Assembly: GCF_916858655.1 (NCBI RefSeq)
Contig: NZ_CAKASL010000001.1
Span: forward strand, 1,240,001-1,304,000
Direction: 5' to 3'
Source: Aeromicrobium sp. Leaf350
GTDB taxonomy: Bacteria > Actinomycetota > Actinomycetes > Propionibacteriales > Nocardioidaceae
Length of the DNA: 64,000 nucleotides
In this document: piece after piece, positions 25,805 to 35,678 of the stretch
Layout: the number at the start of each line of letters is the position of its first letter
Position numbering within the stretch: the stretch's first letter is position 1
Notes under the pieces: model-generated
What the model saw: the letters and a program-made list of their open reading frames with translations, nothing else
Databases searched by the model: none
What the model was told of the DNA's origin: nothing
Position numbers and translations under genes: made by a program

Positions 25805-26947
25805 CTACTTCACTCCCCAGACCTCGAGGAACTGCTCACGGAAGTCCTCCGGAATCGCGAGGCTGCTGTCTGCACCCTCCGGCAAGTTCTCCTTCGTCAG
25901 CACAGGAGTCGGGTACTCGATCGCCGCGACGGGCTCACCGGTGTCAAGGACTCGCAGGACGGTGTCGACCATGACGTACCCCACGAACGGAAGTGAATTA
26001 AGCATCCACATCGAGTTGGTGCCGTTCTTCAGCGCACTGTAGGCCTGCGCATCCGGAGTGATGCCGGTGATCTTCACATCGTTCAAGCCAGCCTGATCCA
26101 ACGCCGCGCGCAGTCCCGTGGCGATCACGGAGTCCTGGACCACGACGTAGCCGATGGACGGGTCCGCCTGCACCGAGGAGACGATCGCGGTCGTGGCAGC
26201 GGGAGTACCGACCTGCGCCAGCGGGAGCTCCTGATACTCGGCGGTGCAGTCCGAGCACGTCTCTTCGTAGCTCGCAACGAAGGAATCACCCATGGTCTTC
26301 AAGATGGGGTACGGCAGACCGACCATCAGCGCATTGGTGCTGCAACCCGAGTCATTGAGGATCCAGGCCGACATCGCCCTCGCCTTCAGATCGAAGTTAT
26401 TGGCCGCGTTGAAGGTGCCGGCGTATCCGGTTGTGCCCTGAGGCTCGACATCTCCCGAACCCACCGCGACGATGACTCCAGCTTCCTCGGCCTTGGCCAA
26501 AGACCCGCTGATCGAGTCGAGATTGGTCCCCTGCATCACGATCGCCGTCGGCTTCTCGTCAATGGCCTCCTGCAGCTTCTCGTTCACGTCCTCGACCGAG
26601 CCGTCGTGCGAGATCACCTTGCCGGTCCAGCCGATGGCTTCGGCGGCCTCGACCGCGGACTCTGCAGGTCCGACATCGTTCGGGAGACTGCCGACCGCCA
26701 GCGCGATGATCGAACCGTCTGCGGTGGGTGCGGCGCCGAGCGCCGTGAACCCCTCAGCGATCTTCGTCGGAAGCGACGCATACTCGGCGTTTTGCTCCGC
26801 GGCGGCATCGATGCAGGCCTGATCTCCTCCACCGGACCCGCCACTCGCGCTGTCGCTGCTCGACCCGCAGGCGCTGAGCGCGAGGGTTGCCGTCAGCGTC
26901 ATCGCCAGCCATCGCCAGCCCGTCCTGTTCAGCGGCACTCGATTCAT
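25805..26947 (-). CDS. ABC transporter substrate-binding lipoprotein, ribose-type
   Basis: A 380-residue protein with a lipoprotein signal ending TATLALSACG near residue 28, a Ser/Gly-rich linker, and a type I periplasmic-binding domain (VNEKLQEAIDEKPTAIVMQG near 125). First gene of the binding protein-ATPase-permease-MaoC-AMACR transcription unit. This linkage of an importer to acyl-CoA genes suggests import of a carboxylic or alicyclic growth substrate rather than a sugar. Confidence 0.88.
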   Translation of the reverse strand: MNRVPLNRTGWRWLAMTLTATLALSACGSSSDSASGGSGGGDQACIDAAAEQNAEYASLPTKIAEGFTALGAAPTADGSIIALAVGSLPNDVGPAESAVEAAEAIGWTGKVISHDGSVEDVNEKLQEAIDEKPTAIVMQGTNLDSISGSLAKAEEAGVIVAVGSGDVEPQGTTGYAGTFNAANNFDLKARAMSAWILNDSGCSTNALMVGLPYPILKTMGDSFVASYEETCSDCTAEYQELPLAQVGTPAATTAIVSSVQADPSIGYVVVQDSVIATGLRAALDQAGLNDVKITGITPDAQAYSALKNGTNSMWMLNSLPFVGYVMVDTVLRVLDTGEPVAAIEYPTPVLTKENLPEGADSSLAIPEDFREQFLEVWGVK

Positions 26948-27653
26948 TCGGGTGTTCCTTTCGTCGTGCGCAGCACCTCTCGGCGCCTCGGATGAGGCAC
27001 CAGCACCCCCTGATCACGAACGTGACTCGGGTCACGTTGATGAACAGTCGTTACACTAGCCAGCGGCCTCAGCATCGTCAACACAGACGCGTAAATTTGC
27101 TGAGCAGCACGTTTCAAACCGAGTCTCGTGATGTCACAATCTTCTGGAACCTCAGCACTAAACGCCCGGCTAGCTCCGCCGCGACCGCGTCTGGAGCGAG
27201 CACGACATGGATCCGGCGCCGCGCACTTGAGGATCATTTGTTCGTCACCCAGTGAGGAAGAGCTTCCATCAGGCCGACACCCGACTCGACCAAGTCCACC
27301 GGCAGGAGCCATGTTTCCGGGCAATTTCGGCGCATCACGGACCGCTGATGAGCTCGAGCAGAATTCGCGCCGGCGTGCCGTTACCGCTAGTCGCGCCCAG
27401 CAGACTTCGTACCGAATGTTCTGCATACATACACATGTGGTGACGATTCTCGTGCTCACGTGATACCAGCAGTATCCTGCAATGACGGATATTTTTGACG
27501 CTCAGATGTCGAGCGCAAGACTTTGTCCCGAAGAAGACAGTTGATTCGAACGATCGTTTATACGAGACTGCACCACTGAGAGCGCCCGCAACCGCGGACC
27601 GAGAACTCGTCCGACTGCCATCCATGGCACCCGGCATCCAGTGACAGGACCGC
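26948..27653. promoter_or_regulatory. 706-bp divergent regulatory region with two operators
   Basis: No credible gene. Lower GC than its neighbours. Holds GAACAGTCGTTA at 27042-27053, about 95 bp before the binding-protein gene, and GAACGATCGTTT at 27548-27559, about 95 bp before the CoA-transferase gene. Both match the cluster-wide operator. The middle may contain further promoter signals or decayed sequence; I see nothing else definite. Confidence 0.55.
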
Positions 27654-28922
27654 ATGTTGATGACGACAGCATCCGACCGAGACTCGATCGAACTTTCCTC
27701 GTACATCCGCGCCGGCGACATGGTCACGTGGGGTCAAGCGGCAGCCGAGCCCTCGGCTCTGATCGAGATCCTGATGGCGCAGAGGCGTCAGCTCGGCGGC
27801 ATCAGGTGCTTCATCGGCATCACGAGCTCCGAAGCCATCACTGCCGACTGTGCTGACCACATCGAGTTCTCGAGCTTCACCGGCGGTCATGGATCGGCAC
27901 GAAGCCTGAGCGACCGCGGCCTGCTGCGTATCCATCCCGTTCCGTACTCCAGCGTTCCTCGCCTGCTGAGCCACGGGGAGTCGAAGGTCGATGTCCTGCT
28001 CCTCCAGCTCGCACGGACAGCCGAAGACGGCGTCTTCAGCATCTCGGCTGCGCAGGACTACCTGATCGCCGCGCTGTCATCGGCCCGAGTCGTGATCGGC
28101 CAGGTCAACGCCCGAGCCGCTGCCACGCACGGCGACCGCACGATCGCGGCATCCGAGCTCGCCGCGATCATCGAGGTGGACGATCCAATCCCGAGCAGCA
28201 AGCCGCAGCCACCGTCGACTGTCGATCGCGCGATCGCGGCCGAGGTCGCATCGTGGGTCGAAGACTTCTCCACCCTCCAGATCGGGATCGGCCGTATTCC
28301 GGACGCCGTTCTCGAGCTCTTGCGCGACAGGAACGACCTGTCCATCCACTCCGGGTTGTTCAGCGAAGCGATGGCGACCCTCGTCACCTCGGGCGCGGTG
28401 AGCAATGCCCACAAAGGACGTGACCACGGCGCAAGCGTGGCGAGCTTCCTGCACGGTGGCCAGGACCTGCTGGACTTCGCCCACGCCAACCCGAGTGTCC
28501 AGCTCCGGCGGATTGAGTACGTCTACGACCCGGCTGTCCTCGCGAGCCTGCCGCGATTCGTTGCCGTCAATTCAGCCCTCGAGGTAGACGTGACGGGCCA
28601 GGTCAATGCCGAGTCCGTGGCTGGCCGATACGTCGGAACCGTCGGCGGTGCCGGCGACTTCCTGAGAGCGGCAGCACACTCGGACGGCGGTGTACCCATC
28701 ATCGCTCTGCCGTCTGCCACTCGCACCGGGTCTCGGATCGTTGCTGCGCTCGACGGTCCCACCAGCACCGCGAGGTGCGATGTGGGCGTGATCGTCACTG
28801 AGCACGGCAGCGCCGACCTGAGAGGACTCCCGATCCGGGAGCGGATCGAGCGCATGATCGCCATCGCTCATCCCGATCACCGAGACGCCCTTGCGGACCA
28901 AGCCCAAGGCCTGAGGACCTGA
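27654..28922 (+). CDS. Acetyl-CoA hydrolase/CoA-transferase family (4-hydroxybutyrate CoA-transferase-like)
   Basis: A 422-residue Cat1/4HB-CoA transferase-fold protein. Seen: LQIGIGRIPDAVLELL near residue 205, DLSIHSGLFSEAMATL near 225 and the active-site region SALEVDVTGQVNAESVAG near 310. It activates a free acid by CoA transfer from acetyl-CoA or a similar donor. It is followed 22 bp later by a thiolase, which could supply acetyl-CoA. Confidence 0.87.
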   Translation: MLMTTASDRDSIELSSYIRAGDMVTWGQAAAEPSALIEILMAQRRQLGGIRCFIGITSSEAITADCADHIEFSSFTGGHGSARSLSDRGLLRIHPVPYSSVPRLLSHGESKVDVLLLQLARTAEDGVFSISAAQDYLIAALSSARVVIGQVNARAAATHGDRTIAASELAAIIEVDDPIPSSKPQPPSTVDRAIAAEVASWVEDFSTLQIGIGRIPDAVLELLRDRNDLSIHSGLFSEAMATLVTSGAVSNAHKGRDHGASVASFLHGGQDLLDFAHANPSVQLRRIEYVYDPAVLASLPRFVAVNSALEVDVTGQVNAESVAGRYVGTVGGAGDFLRAAAHSDGGVPIIALPSATRTGSRIVAALDGPTSTARCDVGVIVTEHGSADLRGLPIRERIERMIAIAHPDHRDALADQAQGLRT

Positions 28923-28944
28923 CCAGAAGATCAAGAGATACGGA

Positions 28945-30150
28945 GTGAGTGCAGTGAAGCGTGCAGCGATTGTTTCCCCCTTGCGTACACCTGTCGGCAA
29001 GTTCGGAGGTGCCCTTCGGGACGTTCCCGTCGAAGACCTCGCCGGAACCCTGTTCAAGGAGGTCATCGCCAGAACTGGTATCGACCCCCAGCGAATCGAC
29101 GACGTCGCCATGGCGCAGTCGTATCCGAACTCGGAGGCGCCGTGCATCGGCAGATGGGCAGCCCTCCACGCCGGACTCCCGATCGACATTCCCGGATTTC
29201 AGATCGATCGCCGATGCGGCAGTGGACTCCAGGCGATCGTCACCGCGGCGATGATGGTCCAGACTGGGGCTGCCGATGTCGTGCTGACGGGCGGCGTGGA
29301 GAGCATGTCGCGTATCGAGCACTACTCCCCGAACATTCGCTGGGGCCAGCGGTCCGGTGACGCCCATCTGTACGACCGCATCGTGCGCGGGCGTGAGAGG
29401 TCGCAGCCAGAGCACCGGTTCGGCTACATCTCCGGAATGCCCGAGACCGCAGAGAACCTTGCCATCCAGTACGACATCGGTCGGGAGGCGTCGGACGAGT
29501 TCGCTGCTCGTAGTCAGCAGCGTGCGGCCGCGGCGTGGGAGAACGGACTGTTCGCTGAGGAAGTCGTGCCGCTGAGCGTGCCCCAGCGTCGGGGTGACGA
29601 CGTCGTCGTCGACCGCGATGAAGGCATCCGCGCAGACACCACGATCGAGACACTCGCGAAGCTGCCGGTAGTTCGACCTGGCGGGACCGTCACCGCTGGC
29701 AATGCCAGCCAGCAGAACGATGCCGCCGCGGCATGCCTGATCGTCGCGGAGGACAAGCTCGATGAGCTCGGCCTCGAGCCCATCGGATTCCTCGTCGACT
29801 GGGTCGCGGTCGGGTGCGAGCCGGCGACCATGGGTATCGGGCCTGCCCCTGCAGTCCGGAAGCTCTTCCAGCGCACTGGCGTCTCCTACGACGACCTCGA
29901 CCTGATCGAGATCAACGAGGCGTTCGCCGTGCAGGTTCTCGCCGTGATGGCGGAGCTGGGCTGGGAGGACCCCTCGAACATCAACGTCAACGGCGGTGGA
30001 ATCTCACTCGGTCACCCCATCGCCGCGACCGGCGCACGCATCATGACCACCTTGATGCACGAGATGAAGCGCCGGGATGCCCGCTACGGGCTCGAGACGA
30101 TGTGCATCGGCGGCGGACAGGGTATGGCGGCACTCTTCGAGTCCGCATAG
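28945..30150 (+). CDS. Thiolase (acetyl-CoA C-acyltransferase)
   Basis: 401 residues. The nucleophile Cys lies in QIDRRCGSGLQAIV near residue 92, the His in VNGGGISLGHPIAATGAR near 355 and the second Cys in LETMCIGGGQGMA near 388. A GTG start with AAGAG upstream follows the CoA-transferase gene. It cleaves 3-oxoacyl-CoA to acetyl- or propionyl-CoA plus a shortened acyl-CoA. Confidence 0.93.
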   Translation: MSAVKRAAIVSPLRTPVGKFGGALRDVPVEDLAGTLFKEVIARTGIDPQRIDDVAMAQSYPNSEAPCIGRWAALHAGLPIDIPGFQIDRRCGSGLQAIVTAAMMVQTGAADVVLTGGVESMSRIEHYSPNIRWGQRSGDAHLYDRIVRGRERSQPEHRFGYISGMPETAENLAIQYDIGREASDEFAARSQQRAAAAWENGLFAEEVVPLSVPQRRGDDVVVDRDEGIRADTTIETLAKLPVVRPGGTVTAGNASQQNDAAAACLIVAEDKLDELGLEPIGFLVDWVAVGCEPATMGIGPAPAVRKLFQRTGVSYDDLDLIEINEAFAVQVLAVMAELGWEDPSNINVNGGGISLGHPIAATGARIMTTLMHEMKRRDARYGLETMCIGGGQGMAALFESA

Positions 30151-30166
30151 CCCCGAGCAGACACAC

Positions 30167-30213
30167 GAATGCGTGATGCCCTTCTGAGATCTTCAGAAGG
30201 GCATCACGCATTC
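30167..30213. terminator. Bidirectional terminator hairpin
   Basis: A perfect 21-bp stem (30167-30187 with 30193-30213) and 5-nt loop between the convergent thiolase and SnoaL-like genes. No U-tract; typical of the long GC-rich hairpins used between convergent actinobacterial genes. Confidence 0.8.
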
Positions 30214-30327
30214 CTGGTGATGACTACGGGGGCGTGTCGCGGAGGGCCGCTTCCCATCGACGGGACCTCCATGATGGTTCGCGCCGGCCAGCGTTCCGCG
30301 TACCGCGTCACGATGGATCTCGGCGCT

Positions 30328-30876
30328 TCACCACTCCTGGTAGATCGGGTCGTCAGGCGCCCAGTCGCCGAACTGTCCCTCGCCCTCGCGCAGCCACGAC
30401 CAGTCCGGATCTGCAGTGACCGGGCGCGACCAGTCCCACGTGACGGTCCGGCGGAGGATCTTCCATTCCGAGCCACGTCGCTCGTAGAGGTCCTTGTATC
30501 GGCCCGCCGTGTGGAGCTCGCCGTCTGGCGTGCCCTCCACCTCGCTCTTGAAGATGGCGATCCCCCGGAAGTAGAGCTCCACCTTGGCTCTCGGACCGTC
30601 GATGTCAGCAAGGAAATTCCCGACGATGTGGTGGGTCCTCACCAGGTTCGACCGCATGCCGCAGACGAATTCGCACCACTCCGGCCCCGTTCCCTGAAAG
30701 TTGCCGTGGTCATCGGTGGAGTCCGGCCAATAGGTCGACATCATCAGCTCGTAGTCGAGCCTGTCGACAGATTGCACGTACCGCACCGCGTTCTCGTGGA
30801 TCTTCGCTCGATCGATGACGGCGTCGATCTCCCTTGCTCGAATCAGCTCTGAGCTCTCCGGATTCGAATCTGACAT
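30328..30876 (-). CDS. SnoaL/NTF2-like protein
   Basis: A 182-residue NTF2-fold protein with a helix-rich start (VIDRAKIHENAVRYVQSVDR) and family features YELMMSTYWPDSTDDHGNF near residue 45 and RTHHIVGNFLADID near 80. It belongs to the branch often found as small subunit-like or isomerase/dehydratase proteins in steroid and terpenoid catabolism. The ATG at 30876 has GAGGAAG at a suitable distance. Reaction not assignable. Confidence 0.8.
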   Translation of the reverse strand: MSDSNPESSELIRAREIDAVIDRAKIHENAVRYVQSVDRLDYELMMSTYWPDSTDDHGNFQGTGPEWCEFVCGMRSNLVRTHHIVGNFLADIDGPRAKVELYFRGIAIFKSEVEGTPDGELHTAGRYKDLYERRGSEWKILRRTVTWDWSRPVTADPDWSWLREGEGQFGDWAPDDPIYQEW

Positions 30877-30954
30877 GGAACACACTTCCTCACTCGTTGT
30901 TCGTGGTTGCGGCGTACTGCAGAGAGTTGAGTGCCGAGCAGTCGGTCGACGTCC

Positions 30955-31782
30955 TCAGGCCTGACCGTCTCCGACTTCCTCGGCCTCGATCAGGAACGGC
31001 AGCACTCGCTCGGCCACGTCCGCCGGCGAGTTCTCGCAGTAGAACATTCCGAAGGTGTCGTCCACGTGGGAACGGCTTGACGGGACCAAGCTGTGCGAGC
31101 GCAAGTGCACGTCGAGGGACGCATCGAACTTCCCGATCAGGAAGAAAAGGGGCCGGGTGGCCGACACGAGCTTCGCCATGGCGTCGTCGGTGAACACCGC
31201 CCTGTAGGCCCAGCTCCAGTCCTCTCCGGACTTGAGCATGGTGTGGACCACACGGTTCTTGATCTCAGCGGGGAAATCGAGGTAATGGGGTTCAAGCGTG
31301 AGAGCTCGGGTCCAGGCGGCCATGATCTGCGCGCCTTGAGTGGATGGCGGGTTGGGCCACACGAGAGAGTCGAGGTAACCGAGGCCTTCCGCCTCCGTCA
31401 CGGCCACCATGCCATTCAGTGTCGCGCTCAGTGCGCGCTCGGGATGTCGGTGCACCAGTTCCAAGGCGATCGAGGCACCGGTGTGGTGCCCGAACGTGTG
31501 GAACCGCTCGAAACCGAGCTGGTCAAGCGCCTCGAGCATGATCCCGCTGATGAACTCGATCGTGGGCTCGCGGTCAGTCCGGAAGCTCTCGCCGTAGTTG
31601 GGCGTGTCGAAGGCGACGGTCGTGACTCGGCCGGCCAGTTCAGTCATCACGTTCTCGAACGACTCAGAAGTGTCTGCCGTCATGTGGAAGAACACCAGCG
31701 GCGCACTCACCGGCTCAGAAGTCTGCGACATCCGAAAGTGCACTTGCCCGTGCGACGTGTCGACGTAGCCCTTGGTGATCAC
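30955..31782 (-). CDS. Alpha/beta hydrolase with His at the nucleophile elbow
   Basis: A 275-residue alpha/beta-hydrolase fold. PLVFFHMTADTSESFENV near residue 28, VAFDTPNYGESFRT near 60 and the elbow FGHHTGASIALEL near 101, where the usual Ser of GxSxG is His (G-H-H-T-G). The GTG at 31782 is chosen because AAGGAGA lies 5 bp upstream; the frame remains open for 70 more codons without such a signal. It may hydrolyse a lactone or cleave a C-C bond by unusual chemistry, or be non-hydrolytic. Confidence 0.82.
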   Translation of the reverse strand: MITKGYVDTSHGQVHFRMSQTSEPVSAPLVFFHMTADTSESFENVMTELAGRVTTVAFDTPNYGESFRTDREPTIEFISGIMLEALDQLGFERFHTFGHHTGASIALELVHRHPERALSATLNGMVAVTEAEGLGYLDSLVWPNPPSTQGAQIMAAWTRALTLEPHYLDFPAEIKNRVVHTMLKSGEDWSWAYRAVFTDDAMAKLVSATRPLFFLIGKFDASLDVHLRSHSLVPSSRSHVDDTFGMFYCENSPADVAERVLPFLIEAEEVGDGQA

Positions 31783-32015
31783 GAGTTCTCCTTGAAGATC
31801 TGCCAGAAACGTTGATGTCCAACCGGAGTCGCGGAGCAGCGTCGCGCCGTGAGCGCGACGTTCTCCTGCTGCCGCACCGTCACGTATGCCTCGGTCATCG
31901 CTGACCACGACGGTCGAGCACATGTGAGCACGGCTAACCGCAGGCGTGGTGGTCCCAACCGAGCGTCGCGGCATGCCATTTGCGTCCGGCACCGTGCTTC
32001 ATATCGGTCCGGATT

Positions 32016-32027
32016 GAACGATTGTTA
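32016..32027. promoter_or_regulatory. GAAC-N4-GTTA operator in divergent region
   Basis: GAACGATTGTTA lies in the 466-bp region between the alpha/beta hydrolase and flavin reductase genes and matches the cluster operator. The rest of the gap (31783-32248) shows no gene; its left part is an open extension of the hydrolase frame. Confidence 0.55.
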
Positions 32028-32248
32028 CGATACTGATCGCATTATGTGAAGTCAATGAACTAGTCGGGCCCCCGTGAGATCTGCCTCGGCAACCTCATTT
32101 TTCACCATGAAAGACAGGGTTATCGATCCGTCGAAGTCCAGGGGTGTGGTCGACGCCCCTCCACACGACCCCCAAGTTGACGTTTGGACTTGAATGAGCG
32201 TTCCACCTACCGTAATGTGCGTCACACCACATTTATGGGAGGTTCTCC

Positions 32249-32803
32249 GTGCACCAATTCGATCCGCTCGAGCTCAGGGTGGCCCTGCGGAACTGGCCCA
32301 CCGGCGTCTCCGTCATCACGACCACGCATGAGGATCAGCCGGTCGGGGTAGTGGTGGGATCGTTCAGCTCCGTGTCGCTGGCACCGCCGCTCGTCGGCTT
32401 CTTCGTCGGTCAGACTTCAACGACCTGGCCGTCGATCGAACAGTCGGGAACGTTCTGCGTCAACGTCCTGTCCTCGTCGCAGACCGGCCTGGTGCAGATG
32501 TTCGGAAAGCCTGCAGCTTCGAGATTCGATGAGATCCGCTACTCGGCCTCGAGCCTTGGCGATCCGGTCATCGTCGGCTGCGTCGCCTCGATCGGATGCC
32601 GCATCGAGGATGTGACGGACGCGGGCGATCACTTTTTCGTCACGGGCCGAGTCGTCGATGTCGCCACAGATCCGCTGCAACAGCCCCTGCTCTTCGTCCA
32701 CGGGGGCTTCAGCAAGCCGCGAGCGCTGGGTCAGGCGAACCCTGAACTCCCCTGCGCTTCCGTCTCGGAACTGGCCGATCTGTCTCAGCTCATCCTCAAC
32801 TGA
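32249..32803 (+). CDS. Flavin reductase family protein
   Basis: A 184-residue FMN-binding split-barrel reductase: RVALRNWPTGVSVITTTHE near residue 9, GVVVGSFSSVSLAPPLVGFF near 37, and FVTGRVVDV near 133. The GTG start has GGGAGG upstream. It supplies reduced FMN to the LLM-class monooxygenase encoded 114 bp downstream, forming a two-component system. Confidence 0.9.
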   Translation: MHQFDPLELRVALRNWPTGVSVITTTHEDQPVGVVVGSFSSVSLAPPLVGFFVGQTSTTWPSIEQSGTFCVNVLSSSQTGLVQMFGKPAASRFDEIRYSASSLGDPVIVGCVASIGCRIEDVTDAGDHFFVTGRVVDVATDPLQQPLLFVHGGFSKPRALGQANPELPCASVSELADLSQLILN

Positions 32804-32917
32804 GCAGACAGGACATCCTCTGCAAGACCCCAGCGACCGGCGCGCGATGCCTCCGTCCTGGCACTCCCGTCACCCTCTGGACGTTCGGTCCTGAGCATCA
32901 AACAGAAAGCATGATTC

Positions 32918-34264
32918 ATGGACAAGCAGGTACATCTCGCGGCGTTCGTCAATCCGTCGCACATGTCTCACAGCCACGCCAGCTGGAGGCATCCCCGCAG
33001 TCGCAATGACTTCCTCTCGCCCAAGCTGTGGCAAGACATCGGGCGAACGCTGGAACGCGGGCTCTTCGATCTTCTCTTCGTCGGCGACAGCCTCTCGATT
33101 CCCACTCGTTTCGGGGGAGGCGTCGACCGGGCCGTGGAACGTGGAACCCAGGCCGCAGTGATGATGGACCCGATGGTGATTCTCTCCGTCGTCTCGGCAG
33201 CGACGGAGCGCCTCGGACTCGCCGCCACAGCTTCGACCACCTACTTCAACCCGTTCGATGTCGCCCGTCGGTTCAGCACTCTGGACCACATGAGTCAAGG
33301 CCGATCCGGCTGGAACATCGTGACCTCCATCGGTGAGGGAGATGCCAAGAACTTCGGTGTCGACGAGCACCTGCCCCACGACGTTCGGTACGACCGAGCC
33401 GAAGAGTTCGTCGAGGTCGTCCACAAGCTGTGGGGTAGCTGGGACAAGGACGCCCTAGTCGTCGACAAGGACTCCGGGCAATTCGCCCGTCCTGGCTCAG
33501 TGCGGCCGATCGATCACTCGGGTCAGTGGTTCTCGGTGCGCGGACCGCTGAACGTGCCCCACTCGCCGCAGTCGCGTCCTGTGCTCATGCAGGCTGGATC
33601 CTCAGGGCGCGGGCGAGACTTCGCCGGGCGGTGGGCCGAGGCAGTCTTCGCTGTCGACCCGACGCCCGAAGGAAGGAAGAGCTTCTACAAGGACATCAAG
33701 GATCGCGCTGAGACCTTCGAACGCGGGCGAGGTGACGTCAAGGTGCTCCAGGCGTTCATGCCGTTCGTCGCCGAGACCGATTCCATGGCGAACGAGATCT
33801 ACGCGTATCACAACGAGCTCGTTGATCCGGCGGACGGCCTCGTGGTCCTCTCCAACCAGATGGACCACGACTTCTCCCAGTACGACCTGGACCAGCCACT
33901 CGTCGATGTCGACGTCGAGGGACAGCAGGGAATGTTCGCCGTCCTCCAGCGTCTGAGCAAGCGCGACAACCTCACGTTGCGGGACGTCGGTCGCATGTAC
34001 GCCGAGTCGGGACTGGTTCCCCCCCTGATCGGGTCGCCGGCCAGCGTCGCAGACATGGTCGAGGAGATGATCGACGGCGAGGAGACTGACGGCCTGATGC
34101 TGATCGCTGGCCACTCGCCGGGAACCTTCACCGACTTCGTCGACCTGGTGGTTCCCGAGCTCCAGAAGCGCGGCCGGTTCCGCAAGGAGTACGCAGGGCC
34201 GACGCTCCGCTCGCACCTCGGACTGGGCGAGCCGACCCTTCACCTTCCGCCCACCCGAGGGTGA
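32918..34264 (+). CDS. LLM-class FMN-dependent monooxygenase (NtaA/DszA-like)
   Basis: A 448-residue TIM-barrel flavin monooxygenase of the NtaA/SnaA/DszA family. HLAAFVNPSHMSHSHASWRH near residue 6, FDLLFVGDSLSIP near 50, STLDHMSQGRSGWNIVTS near 120, and SPQSRPVLMQAGSSGRGRDF near 213. With reduced FMN from the preceding reductase it inserts oxygen into C-S, C-N or ketone C-C bonds, depending on the member. A ketone or lactone-forming step would fit this cluster. Confidence 0.9.
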   Translation: MDKQVHLAAFVNPSHMSHSHASWRHPRSRNDFLSPKLWQDIGRTLERGLFDLLFVGDSLSIPTRFGGGVDRAVERGTQAAVMMDPMVILSVVSAATERLGLAATASTTYFNPFDVARRFSTLDHMSQGRSGWNIVTSIGEGDAKNFGVDEHLPHDVRYDRAEEFVEVVHKLWGSWDKDALVVDKDSGQFARPGSVRPIDHSGQWFSVRGPLNVPHSPQSRPVLMQAGSSGRGRDFAGRWAEAVFAVDPTPEGRKSFYKDIKDRAETFERGRGDVKVLQAFMPFVAETDSMANEIYAYHNELVDPADGLVVLSNQMDHDFSQYDLDQPLVDVDVEGQQGMFAVLQRLSKRDNLTLRDVGRMYAESGLVPPLIGSPASVADMVEEMIDGEETDGLMLIAGHSPGTFTDFVDLVVPELQKRGRFRKEYAGPTLRSHLGLGEPTLHLPPTRG

Positions 34265-34362
34265 GGGTCGCGATCCGCGCTCCGTATCCGAAGCCATCCA
34301 GACGCTGATGGACCCGCCACCTCGGAGGTAGCGGACTCATCGGCCACCAGGATGCACGTCCA

Positions 34363-34412
34363 CGGCCGGCCTCGGTGGTCCGGAGGAAACTCCAGACCAC
34401 CGAGGCCGGCCG
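34363..34412. terminator. Bidirectional terminator hairpin
   Basis: A perfect 18-bp GC-rich stem (34363-34380 with 34395-34412), extended inside by GGAG-GAAA-CTCC, between the convergent monooxygenase and FMN oxidoreductase genes. The rest of the 348-bp gap 34265-34612 shows no gene. Confidence 0.82.
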
Positions 34413-34612
34413 CACCTGTTGATCAGGCTGGAGATCGCCTGAACTCGTCCCAGTCAGGTCGTTCGGCTCTCGATGAAGTGCGTCCGCCCAGCCGGCCAAG
34501 CCAAAAACCCTTGGCTGGCGGGCGCGACGGGCGGCATCGCGAAGGCATGCCCGCTCACGGAGGCGCCCGCTCAAGGCACGAGCAAGCGCTGCCCGGGAGG
34601 CAGGTGGCCGAA

Positions 34613-35671
<1,059 letters not shown>

Positions 35672-35678
35672 TCACTTG

